This document shows positions 21,199 to 33,369 of a stretch of DNA of 64,000 nucleotides, piece by piece. The translations under genes and the position numbers were made by a program. The notes under the pieces were generated by a model. That model saw only the letters and a program-made list of their open reading frames with translations, was not told the DNA's origin and did not search any database. The stretch's first letter is position 1; each line of letters starts with the position of its first letter. Source of the DNA: Bathymodiolus brooksi (taxonomy: Eukaryota > Mollusca > Bivalvia > Mytilida > Modiolidae); NCBI GenBank assembly GCA_963680875.1, contig OY804589.1, positions 24,726,353 to 24,790,352 on the forward strand. Reading direction: 5' to 3'.

Positions 21199-21360
21199 CA
21201 TCACAACGACGAAAGACAGACAAGACAATGGCCTAAAGAAAAAAGGGCAAACATTGATCTACATGAACACCACTAATATTTGAGGATAAAAGCAGGTGCT
21301 CCGGAAGAGTTAGCAGTTCCTGCTCCACTGGGGAGAAACTTTTCAGTGATGTTCAAAATC
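21165..21360 (+). repeat. Dispersed family B, single-unit copy 1
   Basis: In order: GCAGATTCCAAAAGGGAAAT, CAGAAAC, GACGAAAGACAGACAAGACA, AAAAGGGCAAACATTGATC, GGTGCTCCGGAAGAGTTAGC and AGTTCCTGCTCCACTGG. The 3' part matches 56070-56215, right after the 15-kb array, and the 5' part is one copy of the unit expanded there. It is the unexpanded state of that locus type. Confidence 0.7.
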
Positions 21361-21727
21361 AAATTAAAGTACGAAATATGAAAGGGCAGACAGATTCCCC
21401 GAAACAGTACATTTACGTATCATGGTTGTTCTTTCTAGATCTTTCAATTGGTTAGAAATACGACTTGTAAAAGGTAACAAATGGTTTAGTTTTTCTTCAA
21501 AATGATGAAAATAATTTTTAAACAGTGATGGTCAACAATTCCACAAACAACACGAACAATCACCTCTCACCTTAGCTGAACTCACTGAATACAAAAAATA
21601 CCACGTCAGGCACACACACTGTGGCAAGGTTAAATGTGATAATAGAACAGTATTACTTAAAAAAGTAATTCTATGAAAGTAGGAGAGAGGACGTTGAATG
21701 GTATTAATCTGATATTTCAACATCGAA

Positions 21728-22250
21728 AAGACATTTTCAGACCCATCTGTGTTTTTGGTTCACAAGGCTTTAACATTAAAAGTTGCAGATTCCTTTTTTT
21801 TTTGGTTCAGACAACCAAAGACGTATAATTAAATTGTTTTATATGTCTAGAATACATTATTTGTAAGATTTTATCAATAAATGGTATTAATCTCATTTCT
21901 TGGCGCTGAAATGGATATAATATAAGAAATGTTTATACCCCCCTTTTTTGGGGACACAAAGTTCATACAATCTGAAACATAATTAAATTGTTTTAAATGC
22001 CTATAATATATTTTTTGTAATGTTATTTCAGATTCCATTTGTTGGTACACAATGTATTAGCATTAAACGTTGCTGATTCTCTTATTTTCTGTTTCATACA
22101 ACCATATACAAATAATTAAATTGTTTTATATGTCTAGAATACATTTTTTGTAAGATTTTATCATTAAATGGTATTAATCTCATATCTTAATACTGAAATG
22201 GATATAATGATATAAGAAATATTACATTATAAGAAATTTTCAGATTCCAT
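21728..22250 (+). repeat. Imperfect direct repeats, about 150-300 bp period
   Basis: Blocks such as TTAAATTGTTTTATATGTCT, AGAATACATT, TAAATGGTATTAATCTCAT and GAAATGGATATAATATAAG occur near 21830-21940 and again near 22118-22225. A partial third set is at 21980-22040, and TTCAGATTCCATT also recurs. It is AT-rich and non-coding. Confidence 0.6.
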
Positions 22251-22804
22251 TCGGAGCTAACAATGTTTTACCACTCTCCATCATAGTTCATTACACTAAT
22301 ATTTTCACATCAATATTTTTCTTTCTTCCAGGAATTTTGCAATAAAGTTAATATTTGTTTTATTAATATTTTATTTAGATTTTCATGACTCATATATCTA
22401 TATAAAACAGTATACAGTCAGTCATTTCGTACGTCTTCTCTCTACTGACTTGAAATAATTTATTGATCAAACCATTTACCATTTCAAAGACTCTTCAATG
22501 TGGAGACATACTTTATACTCCCACGTGGCATGAATCACATGGCATGCTCATTATATACCTATAATAAAACCGTTTTGGTTTATTAAGACCATACTTTGAT
22601 TCTAACAGAAAAAAGCTAACCATGTTTATAGTGCAAAAGCATTACAATGTTTGTTGGAATTATTCAGGCGAAACTATTAACCATCCGAACGAACTTATTA
22701 CTCGTTTGTCATGAATATTAGAAATTTCGTATATTAATATATTATAGAATTCAGAATTAAAAAAAAAGTATCTTGTATTTTCGCTCCTTTCTTTTATGAA
22801 AAAT

Positions 22805-22900
22805 ATATAGGTTTGGGACCATAAAATTAACTTTAACCGCCGCTTTTTATTGAAGTGCCTGTACCAAGACAGTAAAAGTGAGCGGTCATGTATTTGTGTG
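22805..22900 (-). repeat. Dispersed family C, copy 2
   Basis: Reverse complement: CTTGGTACAGGCACTTCAAT, AAAAAGCGGCGGTTAAAG, TTTTATGGTCCCAAACC. It matches copies 1, 5 and 7 of the family. It is truncated on the left compared with 5545-5710. Confidence 0.7.
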
Positions 22901-23109
22901 TTTTTCTTCATGATGCTAGTTTGCATTTAAATTTTGTTCGATATAGGCTATAAACAGAGGGAGTGGGATTAGATTGCAACAATATGTCAGTATGGCGTGG
23001 CGGAAAATTGTATTGTGCAGGAAACCGCAGTACCAGGAGGATTCGCTGCACTTCCAAGCGTCACGTGAAAAGAGAGAGACAGAGCATTATGGTGCTTGTT
23101 ATAATACGA

Positions 23110-23171
23110 CCGTTATTAAAGCCATATTGCACTTTCTTAATAGACATATATTTGCATATCCCCAAAACACT

Positions 23172-23220
<49 letters not shown>

Positions 23221-23277
23221 CATTTTTAAAGATATATTGCACACTTTTGTAAATAGACTTATACTTGAATTGCCCGA

Positions 23278-23315
<38 letters not shown>

Positions 23316-23395
23316 TCCATTTTTAAAGATATATTGCACACTTTTGTAATAGACTTATATTTGCATTGCCCGAAGACGAGAGAGAGAGAGAGGGT
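23110..23395 (+). repeat. Three ~100-bp repeats each ending in a GA microsatellite
   Basis: A block AAGATATATTGCACACTTTT, GTAATAGACTTATATTTGC, ATTGCCCGAAGACGAGAGAG is present three times (about 23113, 23225 and 23325), each running into a (GA)n tract: 23175-23216, 23282-23312 and 23379-23392. The tract shortens from copy to copy. The ORFs here on both strands result from the GA/CT repeats. Confidence 0.85.
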
Positions 23396-24066
23396 TACCA
23401 AGTCAATGACTTGTCCTATTTTCATGATACAGACGATGACGTCACATGTACTTGTATCGTTCTGGCCGTCGTGTTTTATTAGCGTTATCAATATAGACCT
23501 TATACCTGGATATAAAATTAATTAAGAAGCCAGGTGAAGCGTGTACGTCAATTTACATTTCTATATTACCTGTCATTGTTGAAAACAGATATCAAAGTTT
23601 AAATACTGTGTCTGCATTCGTGAGTTCATTCTACAACCCTGATTGCAAACCATTGATTAAAACGATAGTCAGTTATCAAGTATGGCTAGAGAAAAAACTA
23701 CCAACCATCAAATTAATACAACTCAAGGACGAATATCCACAGATTTCTAGCAATGCAACATAGTTTTTAAATTAGAATTATTAGCAAGATCACTTCTTAA
23801 TAAAACAAGATTCAAACTGTTTCAGTTTCATGTATGTTCAGGATTCGGGTACACAGGTAAAAGGAAAACAAACAATTTCAATACTTCTATTTTAAATGTT
23901 CATATTACCATGAATAACACAATGAATCTTTTGACACATAGTATTGACAAATATTACACTTTAAGTTTTTATTTTCCCTATTTGTCTTTGTTAGCGCGGC
24001 CGGTCACTATTTTCGTATATGGACCGGCCAGGTACCTGCATTATTTTAGATAAAAAGTATAATATA

Positions 24067-24268
24067 GCAAATAGTTCATGTCACTTCGGGTCATATGGCA
24101 GTATATGGACCGATCCGTCACCAAAAAAATATTGTATGGACCTCAGAAGCTTCGGTCCATTTTTTGGTGACGGACCGGTCCGTATAAGCTTCGGTCCATA
24201 TAATATATTTTTGGTGACGGACCGGTCCATATACTGCCATATGACCCTCAGTGCCATGAACTATTTGC
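24067..24268. mobile_element. Palindromic foldback element with GGACCGGTCC motifs
   Basis: GCAAATAGTTCATG at 24067 pairs with its complement ending at 24268. The pairing continues through GGGTCATATGGCAGTATATG, GACCGATCCGTCACCAAAAA and TATGGACC. The centre contains additional inverted blocks (AGAAGCTTCGGTCCAT and ATAAGCTTCGGTCCAT; GGACCGGTCCGT). A further GGACCGGCC lies upstream at 24021. The GC-rich motifs stand out from the flanks. No duplication was defined. Confidence 0.75.
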
Positions 24269-24709
24269 CATTTAGAATTTGCTTCAAAGTTGACTATTGT
24301 TTTTCTATTATATCTTTCGATGGTATTGTCTAGTATCTAATATTCAAATGATGATTCAGGTGAAGGGTGGGGAGGGGAGAGGGAGGGGGCTTTATACTAT
24401 TGCTATATTACATAATTTATGACTACTTCAGTGTCAAGAGGATTCTTATGTATAAAGATAAAGTTTAAGAGTTTATTTTCCAATCTTTTTTATTTGGATC
24501 TTAATATATTATATATGTCTATGGCAACTATGAGGTAAATTTATAACTGTTTTTAACCTGCACTGTACTGTATAGACGTCATCCCCACTCAAAAGTGCGA
24601 TAATACTTTATTGGTTTTGCATTACACCCAGAAGAAGAAGAAGAAAAACCAACTGATATTGTCATTACAGACTTCCAAATTGTACCAAGGCCTCGTCTAT
24701 ATTCGATGT

Positions 24710-24825
24710 ACGTGTATCAAGACTGGAAAGTGTACGGTCATGCATTTGTTTGTAAGGAGTAGGTATCGAATTTGCTTCTTCCTGTGAATTTTCAAATTGA
24801 TTTTGGAACTGTTCGGACAGTGTGG
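24710..24825 (-). repeat. Dispersed family C, copy 3 (diverged)
   Basis: It shares with 5590-5705 the blocks GTATCAAGAC, GTATCGAATTTGCTTC and GATTTTGGAACTGTTCGGAC in the same order and strand, but lacks a good CACTTCAAT core. It lies directly before the array at 24855. Confidence 0.5.
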
Positions 24826-24854
24826 TATGTTTTGCTTACATTTTATTTATGAAC

Positions 24855-25247
24855 ACGTCTCGTCTATATTTCGACCCATTTTAAACAGAGATCTCGTTTA
24901 TATTTCGGCTCATTTTATACACACCACCCATCTATTTTTCAGCCCAATATACAGACGAGTGGTATATTCGGCCCATTATATAAATGTCTTGTCTATATTC
25001 GGCTCATTTTATACAGGCGTCTCGTCTAGATATTTCGGATCATTTCATGCAAACGCCCCTCCTATATTTTGGTCAATTATACAAACGCCCCGTCTATATT
25101 TCGATCCATTTCATACAAACGTCCCGTCTATCTTTCGGCCCATTATACAAACGTCCCGTCTATCTTTCGGCCCATTATAGAGACATGTTGTCTATATTCG
25201 GATCATTTCATACAGACGTCTCGTTTATATTTCGGATCATTATATAA
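24855..25247 (+). repeat. Imperfect tandem array, about 12 units of 29-37 bp
   Basis: The unit contains CGTCTATATTTCGGCCCAT then TATACAAACGTC. Units vary in length and sequence, with the most similar adjacent pair near 25110-25180. The stretch is free of stops in several plus frames because of the repeat; the translations (YISAHFIQTSRL-type) have no known family. It runs directly into a family B fragment at 25245. Confidence 0.85.
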
Positions 25248-25325
25248 GAAGAGTTTGAAGATACCAAAGGGGTAATCAGAATCCGTATATCGAAGCAGAA
25301 CAGACAACACTGCTTGAATAGAGGT
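25245..25325 (+). repeat. Dispersed family B, 5' fragment (copy 2)
   Basis: GAAGAGTTTGAAGATACC, AAAGGGGTAATCAGAATCCG and ATCGAAGCAGAACAGACAAC match the unit of the 15-kb array. It has the AATCAG form, not the AATAAG form that dominates the array. It ends in GAGGTAAAT sequence without the 3' part. Confidence 0.75.
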
Positions 25326-25884
25326 AAATAATTCGAAACAACTGTCGTTTTTATAAACTGTCATAATATGCCGTTATGCTAGCTGAAATAAATAGCGAAT
25401 CAATAGAAAAACTGTGACAGTGCATATATAAGGTCTGAATAAATGTAAAAGGCTGACAAGTGAAATAAAATTAATTGTCCAATTGTTCTGGAATCTTTAT
25501 GTGAAGTCATCGCGAATCAATATTGTTTATCTCTCTTGTCTTATAGTTTTATCACATATAACAATTCTATCTGGAAATATCAAAGTAGAGAGAAAAGAAA
25601 TACCATGGCCTCGATTACTGTATGATAGACATGCATAGCATGAGGGTACCACCTGATACATTAGGTCAATGATATGCGTACCTAGAATTCAGTCCTCGAA
25701 ATAAAAATTATTTGAATTTACTGGTCCGAATCAAATTCTTGAATTTATTTCATAAAAATATATCTAAATACAAACTGAAAAATTTACTGGTCCGAAGAAA
25801 GTTTTACTGGTCTTGGCCGGGGGGACCGATGCGCATAGTGCGGACTGCCTGTTCATATATTATTGAAATTTACAGTTTCTAAAT

Positions 25885-26010
25885 GAACGTCAGAGAGAAA
25901 CTGATGGGGCAATCAAGCATGGACAACCAGATAAACTGGCAACATTGAGTACGCAAGACACAGGGCGAAGGCAAACAAAACAAAAACACAACACAATAGG
26001 TGAGCCTCTA
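25885..26010 (+). repeat. Dispersed family D, copy 2
   Basis: It has GGGGCAATCAAGCATGGACA, ACCAGATAAACTGGCAACAT, GAGTACGCAAGACACAG and AAACACAACACAATAGG. The order matches the copy at 6985-7160. Confidence 0.75.
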
Positions 26011-26624
26011 ATGTTATCTGAACGGTTAACATTTGACCACATGCACTACTATATCCCCTCAAGAAAACTGAAGCAAAATATTGTCGGTCAGACTTACAAA
26101 ATCATATAGTGGGTTCATAGAAGATATCAATATGATAAATAATACAGGCATGATTTACAAAAAGAATGTTTACCCAGAAATTATTCAAATAATTACTATC
26201 ATTTGGAATACTTTGTTTAAATCAACACACAAGCGATGAATCGTAACGAAAACACAGATGTAAAATATCAATATTTATCTTAAATACAGGACGTCAGTTC
26301 GTTATAAAATCTAAATCAAAATTCTGTCATCTTTTATGAATTGCATCGATTACTATATGAACACAAATGTCTGTTAATCATTTAGCGTTTTTTTTTATTA
26401 ATTGTTGCTTTCTCTCTTGACATCACACTACAATCATTGTACCGGATTGAACTGGTATGAGTCAGTGATAGGCTGATGTCACTAATATTATGACAACGTC
26501 AATACCGGAACTACGTCATAGCTAATATTAAGTCATTCTGAATAGTGGTTTTACACGTGGAATCAATAAGTAATATATTAAGGAATAATAGAGTGAATAA
26601 TTAATAATATAAAAAATAAAAATA

Positions 26625-26815
26625 AAAGTTAGAGAAAACCGAAGGGATAATTATCAAAAATGAACAATCCAGAGACACTGTCAACATTGGCCACAAGACA
26701 CAGAAGGAAGACAAGACAACAAAACAAAAAGCACAGTGCAGGAAATTAAAAAGATGAGCAACACGGCCCCACCAGAAGGGCCAACAGTTGCTGTTGCTCA
26801 TAGTCAAGTTCAATA
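26625..26815 (+). repeat. Dispersed family D, copy 3
   Basis: It has GTTAGAGAAAACCGAAGGG, AAAAATGAACAATCCAGAG, ACACTGTCAACATTGGCCAC and AAGACACAGAAGG, extending to CAACACGGCCCCACCAGAAG. The chance ORF on the minus strand here (70 codons) is a reading of the repeat. Confidence 0.75.
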
Positions 26816-27527
26816 AAAGTCTATTTGAAAGGGAAAATATACCGTTATGCCTCTAACCAATATTCTTGATTGAACGCCTTGAATGCAACGGAAAACACAG
26901 ATATCATTATATATTCAAACAACGTGACTTCTTTGAACGTTTGTACGAAAAATGAAAGAATTTCAAACAAATTCTGTTTATAGAAGGGTTTATGAATCTT
27001 AAATACTATTTATTATATATTTAGCATTTGTATGTAACTTTATGTATATGTAATAAAACCAGAAAAAAACACTCCATCAAATCTTCCATATCTGTACACC
27101 CGAGACAATAATACTTTAGTAAGCGTTCCTTGTGCAACCCATTTAAATATCGGTACCGCTTACAGAATTTAATCTCATTTTCGGTACTTCCGGTCATCTG
27201 TATAAGCATGATGACAATGACTAAGGAAGGAAGATTTGATTTAATACAAGACTCTGGTACAAGAAAAATTTATTGGTTCCATAAAATATGCTTCAATGGA
27301 ATGTCACATGAGATATTAAGCATACATTTCAATATTCAACTTTTTAAAAAAAGTTAATATCTGTTATTAAATTCTATTAAAATCGATATTTTGGTTGCCA
27401 TGTCGTAATATCTCAAGATATCTAAGACTGTTTTATGGTAACGCTAATGGAGTTTTGAAGAATGATGTGTACTGCAATATCATAGTGCAAAGCCAGGTAG
27501 CGATACTAAAAATATCATATACATTGT

Positions 27528-27790
27528 AAGAAGAGATTGAAGATAACATAGGGGTAATAAAAAGCTGTAAATGGAAGAAGGACAGACAATACAATGACGA
27601 ACAGAAAAGGGGACAAGAACAGTTTGAAGATACTAAAGGGGTAACCAAAAGACGAAAATGGAAGGACATACAATACAATGTTTAAAAGACAGAGACAAAA
27701 CGACAAACAATGATCTACAAAACACTACGCATGAAACCAAAGGTTGAATACCACGAAACCCACTAAAAAATGGGGTCAACTCAGGTCAAT
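27528..27790 (+). repeat. Dispersed family B, two-unit copy 3
   Basis: Two successive units start at about 27533 (GATTGAAGATAACATAGGGG) and 27622 (GTTTGAAGATACTAAAGGGG), about 89 bp apart. Each is followed by the GGACAGACAATACAATG or GGACATACAATACAATG block. The 3' part follows (AACAATGATCTACAAAACAC, AAAGGTTGAATACCACGAA, AAAATGGGGTCAACTCAGG). This is an intermediate between single copies and the 15-kb array. Confidence 0.8.
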
Positions 27791-27938
27791 ATTAACCTGA
27801 CATAATAAAACATCAAGACAATATAGAAAATAGAAAACAAAACTGAAATAAGACCTAATAAAATGAAACAATAACAAATACAGCACCGTTAGAACTGTTA
27901 AAAAACACCAATAGAACAATCGTAGAAACCTGGATTCA

Positions 27939-28345
27939 CTTGGTACAAGCTACCACAACACACACATACATGACTTCATCTTCTTGACTTGGTACAAGCT
28001 ACCACAACACACACATACATGACTGTTCATCTTCTTGATTTGGTACAAGCTACCACAACACACACATACATGACTGTTCATCTTCTTGACTTGGTACAAG
28101 CTACCACAACACACACATACATGACTGTTCATCTTCTTGACTTGGTACAAGCTACCACAACACACACATACATGACTGCTCATCTTCTTGACTTGGTACA
28201 AGCTACCACAAGACACACATATATGACTGTTCATCTTCTTGACTTGGTACAAGCTACCACAACACACATATACATGACTGTTCATCTTCTTCACTTGGTA
28301 CAAGCACGTCAATAAAAAGTTGCAGAGTTAAATAAGTTTTAATTA
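27939..28345 (+). repeat. Family C copy 4 with a 7-unit 51-bp array
   Basis: Units start at 27939 (49 bp, missing two bases), 27988, 28039, 28090, 28141, 28192 and 28243, then a partial unit at about 28294. The unit contains CTTGGTACAAGCTACCACAA, CACACACATACATGACTG and TTCATCTTCTTGA. The last copy leads into GTCAATAAAAAGTTGCAGAG and TTAAATAAGTTTTAATTAG, the family C 3' end. Because 51 is a multiple of three, both strands give long repetitive reading frames; they lack any other sign of coding. Confidence 0.88.
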
Positions 28346-28784
28346 GATACAATGTATATAATAAACTGAAACATGAAACAAGAAATATAAACATGTCGGA
28401 TTTCCCCCAGGTAATCGCGACTAAGATATTTAGTAGGGTTGACAGTGAAAGCATCAAATGCTTTGTCATCTGCTCAGACGGATATTAAACTTCTTTATGA
28501 TAACCATTTTGTCGTTGTTTTAGTTTTATGACAAAAGATCTTCATACATTAATTGTAAATCTAATGTAACATGAGTTCTAAGAAATGCATTTTAAGATAT
28601 CAACGGTTTCAGTCGTCACAATTACTTACTAAATGAACGACAATTTTGGATTTCTGACAACGTCAGATGCGCGAAACTTGGCTTAGATAAAAGATGTTAA
28701 AACTGAATAATATCAATGATGAGTCAAAGATAAAAGTAAAATACAAACCAGAGAATTCAAGAGAGAAAACATAACATAAAACTG

Positions 28785-28785
<1 letters not shown>

Positions 28786-28863
<78 letters not shown>

Positions 28864-28882
28864 GTATATTATTATTATTATT
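28786..28882 (+). repeat. (ATT)n microsatellite
   Basis: About 97 bp of ATT trinucleotide with interruptions near 28820 and 28862. Confidence 0.95.
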
Positions 28883-28931
28883 TATATATCATTATTTATT
28901 TTTTTTCTTAAAGCTTTTATTTGTCAATTCG

Positions 28932-29040
28932 TGTCACATTTCCGATTTGATTCTAAATTTATACATTCTTTAAAGGAGTTATTTCCCTTACGACGGGCAA
29001 AATGGTTGCCGTTCGAACAAGAGCAATGGACAGAACAACT
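28932..29040 (+). repeat. Dispersed family E, copy 3
   Basis: CCGATTTGATTCTAAATTTA, AAAGGAGTTATTTCCCTTAC and GGCAAAATGGTTGCC match 5286-5365 closely, extending past the part shared with the inverted copy at 5743-5790. It is non-coding. Confidence 0.75.
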
Positions 29041-29636
29041 AATTTCATTATAATTTTATTATAATATGTAGATATTTGAACGTTGTATAATATCAAAGGA
29101 TAATTTTATTGCAACTAGAAAATTCACAAGTGCTACAACATTAAAATTGTGCACATATTATGAGAAACATATACATTATTTGTATTGAACGTTGCATGAA
29201 AGGGGACCCTTTTCTCGCCTTAAAGGTAAATGTAGAATCACGCCGGAAATAGGCAAAATGGTCTATTAAATCGTTGTTCAGGATGTCAGTTAAACAACGG
29301 CATCAACATGGTACATCTTGATTTATTTAGTTCTAATATCTTAAAAACAAATAATAGCAAATAGCATAAAAAACGAAACGATCAACAAAATGTAATATCG
29401 TGGGAGAAATCATGATTTATAAGAATCTGCCACAGAAAAAATTCTCATCCAGACAAACAATTTCATCGATTAACAATTGGATTCAATAGCTCTAGATAAG
29501 TAGCGATATTGTCCTAATCGGTTTAGCATCAAAATTAGACGATATCACCGATACTTGAAGATATGACAAATCCATGGGTATTTGGAATGAATAATAAGGG
29601 ATTATTTCTGATAGAAAATTTACATGTTTTAAGAAA

Positions 29637-29810
29637 GTCAATATTGCTTTTTTGGTGTTTAGGACATAAAACATATAGGTTTTGTGAAAAAAAACCCAGC
29701 CTAAATAATCAGATTAGTGCAAGGGAATATCGTTTTTTTGGGGTGTATAGACATAAAATATATAGGTCGTGTGAAAAGCCCCAGTTTAAATAATTAGATT
29801 ATTGTAGATC
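29637..29810 (+). repeat. Two-copy direct repeat of about 90 bp
   Basis: TTTTTTGGTGTTTAGGACAT, AAAACATATAGGTTTTGTG and CCTAAATAATCAGATTA recur as TTTTTTTGGGGTGTATAGAC, AAAATATATAGGTCGTGTG and TTTAAATAATTAGATTA. Confidence 0.7.
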
Positions 29811-32800
29811 AATTATGAGTTAGGATACATTTTTTGTTGTACAAGGGAGTTTGAGCGTGGAGAGATATGCATGCTAAGGGATAATGCTTGTTTAAGATAA
29901 CATTAGTTGATATTGGAATATAAGTTTTTAACAATTATTGATGGTGATAGCGCAACACCACAAGAAGATAGTGAAGAATATCGAATGGTGTTAAAATGGT
30001 ATATAAGCTTTAGCAAATATCAATGTAGAAAACAACACAGTAGAAAAAGAAGAACATTGAACGGAGTTAAAATACCAAGTTCAAGATAGAGTTAAATCTG
30101 CAAAAAGAGACAAGGAAACAACAACAAAACAACAACATACAACAAACAAACTACAAAACACACATAGCTCATGTTAAAGCCTAAAATTTGTAAAATTGAA
30201 TTGGGGAAAGCATTGTAGTAGGAATAAACAAAATATATATACATATGTATAAAAGAAAGTAAATCAAATAATTCCAGACTAAAGAAGTAAAATAAAATTA
30301 TGGGGAAAACATTTAAGAAAACAAAATAAAATAGAACAAGAAAAAATATCAGAATTAAAGCAATAAAAAATATAAAGCTGAATCAGTGATAAAACAATAT
30401 CAGCGAAATTGAAAAGGATATCACAACCCCCCCCCCGCAAAAAAAAAGGATGATATCGAGAATAAATGAATTGTGCATTATTTTTATGTTTTCATCAAAC
30501 CATTTAGATTTGGTTGAAAAGGAAGATCAACATATCAGGTACATGTAATAGTCAAGTGTAGAGGTAACACTATATAGCTTCTTACCACTATATTGACTCG
30601 CTTTTTAATTTGGCATCTACAGTACCCAAGAGAGAACTAATTTATTTCTACTATCAAATACTGGGTACTACAACAAGTTGAAAATTGTGTTCCCATAAAG
30701 CGACAACACAAGGACAAAACAAATAGTTCAGACACACAGAACTTCAACAAAAGCAGGAAGTGTTTTGGAAACATTTACCTCTCCTGCCACATGTATTGTA
30801 CCTGTCGTGAAAATGGTGTAGTGATGCACTTTTATTTATATGTCTCTGTACACAAAACGAAAGCAGAGTATCAAAACATGAGGAGATGGTTGTATAAAAG
30901 GTAGGAAGCTGATACATAACAACAATGGTACAAATGAACAACACAAGCTTGGACAAAAATTGCATAAATTGCAACAAGCGAACGAAAACAGGAGGGAAAC
31001 CATGCGCTATGCACCTCCTGTCTATATTTGCAATCTCAGTGCAGAACATATTTTATTAGTACCACCTATTATTATAAACCACATGTACTGTTAAAATTCT
31101 ATTTCTTTTCTTAAAGATTAATATTGCAAAAAGAATAAAATTCGGAAATGATAAGAATTTCACTGGAGTACTATAAAAAGAAATTGCAAACCTCATCAGC
31201 TTGCTATAGCTACCTAGCATAAAAAGAATAAATCAGTTATAATTGGTCTCATATATAAGTGGTGAGAACATGATTACCGGAAGTAGAACAGAGAGCGACC
31301 TTCTTCAAGTAAATTGGCGGCAGTCTTAGTTGCCATAGATATCATATTTAAAAATAACAGAGTTTTGCTAGGAATATTTTCTCATAAATTTTGTTGTTGT
31401 TGTTTAAAAAAAAAAGGAAAAATGCATTTTTCACATTGTGTACGATTATGTTGTGTTGTGTATTCGTAAAAAGGAATCCGTATATACATTTTAAGGACAT
31501 AGATTTGTTTTATATCAAAATGTTTAAACAGATGTACGTTAAAGTATAACAATTCGTTCGTTTTGATGGAAATTTGTTGAATAACGTACACAAAAATAGC
31601 GGAAAATTATTTAGTGTTTATGATAATGATTAAAATTAATATTTGACATAATTATTTGAGCTTACCTATAACAAATATGGAATTTATTTTATGATTTTCA
31701 GCGCTAATCGCATACAATTACCAGATTGAATTGCAATTGTTTTGAAATATTTAAAGAAGGTTTTAAAAATTATCAAAAACATCGCAAAAGAAGCAGATGC
31801 AAAAGGGTGCATCTTTAAAAAATTAAAAGAAAAATTCAAAAGTATTAAATACTAAATAACATATTGTCGAGAAAAAAAACAATTTAACGGTTTCATATAA
31901 GCAATGGCTATTAGCCCCTAGAGGTATGAGGAATTTTTCTGATAACTGATATCAAAGTTGATCGTTAATTTGAAGCTAGGAAAATCTAAATGGAGTAAGA
32001 ATTAATGTGCTTTCAAGAACAAACACGTATTACCATGGATTCTGTATAAGGCTTTATTAGTAATGTTTTGATATCAATTAATCGATGATGTAAGCGGCCA
32101 AGTTTCTGTATCTACTCTATCAAGAAGAATAATCAATGATAAACCTAGAGCGGCTTCCCTCCATTATAAAACATGATTGCTACATAACGGGAAAAAGTTA
32201 TAAGTAAAAAATTAACAACTTACATCATTTCTTCTTTTGGGACAGGTTTATACGCAAATTTCTTTCGAAAAAGAAAACATATCATCTCTAATTGAAATCA
32301 CAGGTAACGAATAAAATCTCCACTACTAGTGGCCTGAGTAGTCTCATTCTTATATCCAATATTATTCCAACGTAAAACTCCACACTGCTGCCTTACAGAG
32401 AAATAACATCATCCATTGCCTTGATCTAAAGGTAGTAATCAATCCGCTAACACACCTATTGTTGAGGAGAATATATTTGCATTCATCAATGCTGTGGTTC
32501 TAGAGAAACTCTGGCTATCAATAATTTAAACACAGGCGCGTGGAACTCGTAAGTAAATATTATAGGGATATTATTGTATTTAAACCTGAATGCCTCAGAC
32601 CTGACAAATAATAAAAATCAATTATTAAGCGATAGTTTCGAATTTTTTCTATGGCGGGAAAGTGTTATATGTTCTTTTAGAATCATCACCTTGTTCGTAA
32701 TTTACGTCATATGCTGATGTGATGATATGATTATGGTCAACATATCAGACTAGAAACAAATCTTAATTAAAAGAAAAGTGATAGAGAATGAATTGAAAAC

Positions 32801-33369
32801 AAGAAATTAATAAGTCACTATATAATAAAACAAGCATCATGTTTAAATGAAAGGTTCGTCAACAAATGAAATAACATGGACGCCAAATACAAATCTAAAG
32901 TAAAACACATGGCTGTCTTAATTTTTATTCTTCTAGACTCCAAACAAAAAGTATGAAATCCGAAGGGATGTTTTTCTTAATAAATGAACGATATGGGATG
33001 AAAAAGATCAACAGTACAAGAAGGAAAATAATAAAAACAAAGAACCAATCGGACTACTGAAATAAACGGGAAAGAGGATAATGTTCTAATAGAAGGAATA
33101 GCTACAACTCCTGTGTTCATTCGAAAATGTATACCTGTTTAAATAACGCATTTTTGTGTTATTTTGACGAAAACATATTATTCTTAAACGTAAAGGGGTG
33201 ATTATTTTTAACGTTATTATACTTATTAATATCTATAAAAAAAAAAACATTGTAAATTGTCTTTTCATTCTCATCTTGTTTTGTTGTGCTGATGGTTGAT
33301 AATAAATAAAAAAAACAAAAAATACCACACTGTAGGAACATTTCTAAAATCCAATAGAAAAAAATCGTA
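29811..33369. other. AT-rich intergenic DNA, no supported gene
   Basis: About 3.5 kb with A-rich stretches (30090-30470) and short chance ORFs. One minus-strand frame at 30744-31049 (101 codons) has a hydrophobic segment around 'LSKLVLFICTIVVMY', but no recognised family and no splice evidence. A TATATAAG at about 31253 followed by CCGGAAGT (ETS-type motif) at about 31275 could be promoter-like, but no first exon was identified. Confidence 0.4.

Noticed and set aside
22963..23525. RERERE-type and SLSLSL-type proteins
   Set aside because: Products of GA/CT microsatellites.
24019..24333. 104-codon plus-strand ORF
   Set aside because: It overlaps the palindromic element at 24067-24268, which explains its sequence.
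26601..26813. 70-codon minus-strand ORF
   Set aside because: It lies within a family D repeat copy and has no protein-like features.
27950..28315. Overlapping 120- and 108-codon repeat proteins on both strands
   Set aside because: The 51-bp unit is a multiple of three and stop-free in those frames; the sequence belongs to family C.
30744..31049. 101-codon minus-strand ORF with a hydrophobic segment
   Set aside because: No recognised domain, splice signal or composition contrast with the flanks; such lengths occur by chance in this window.
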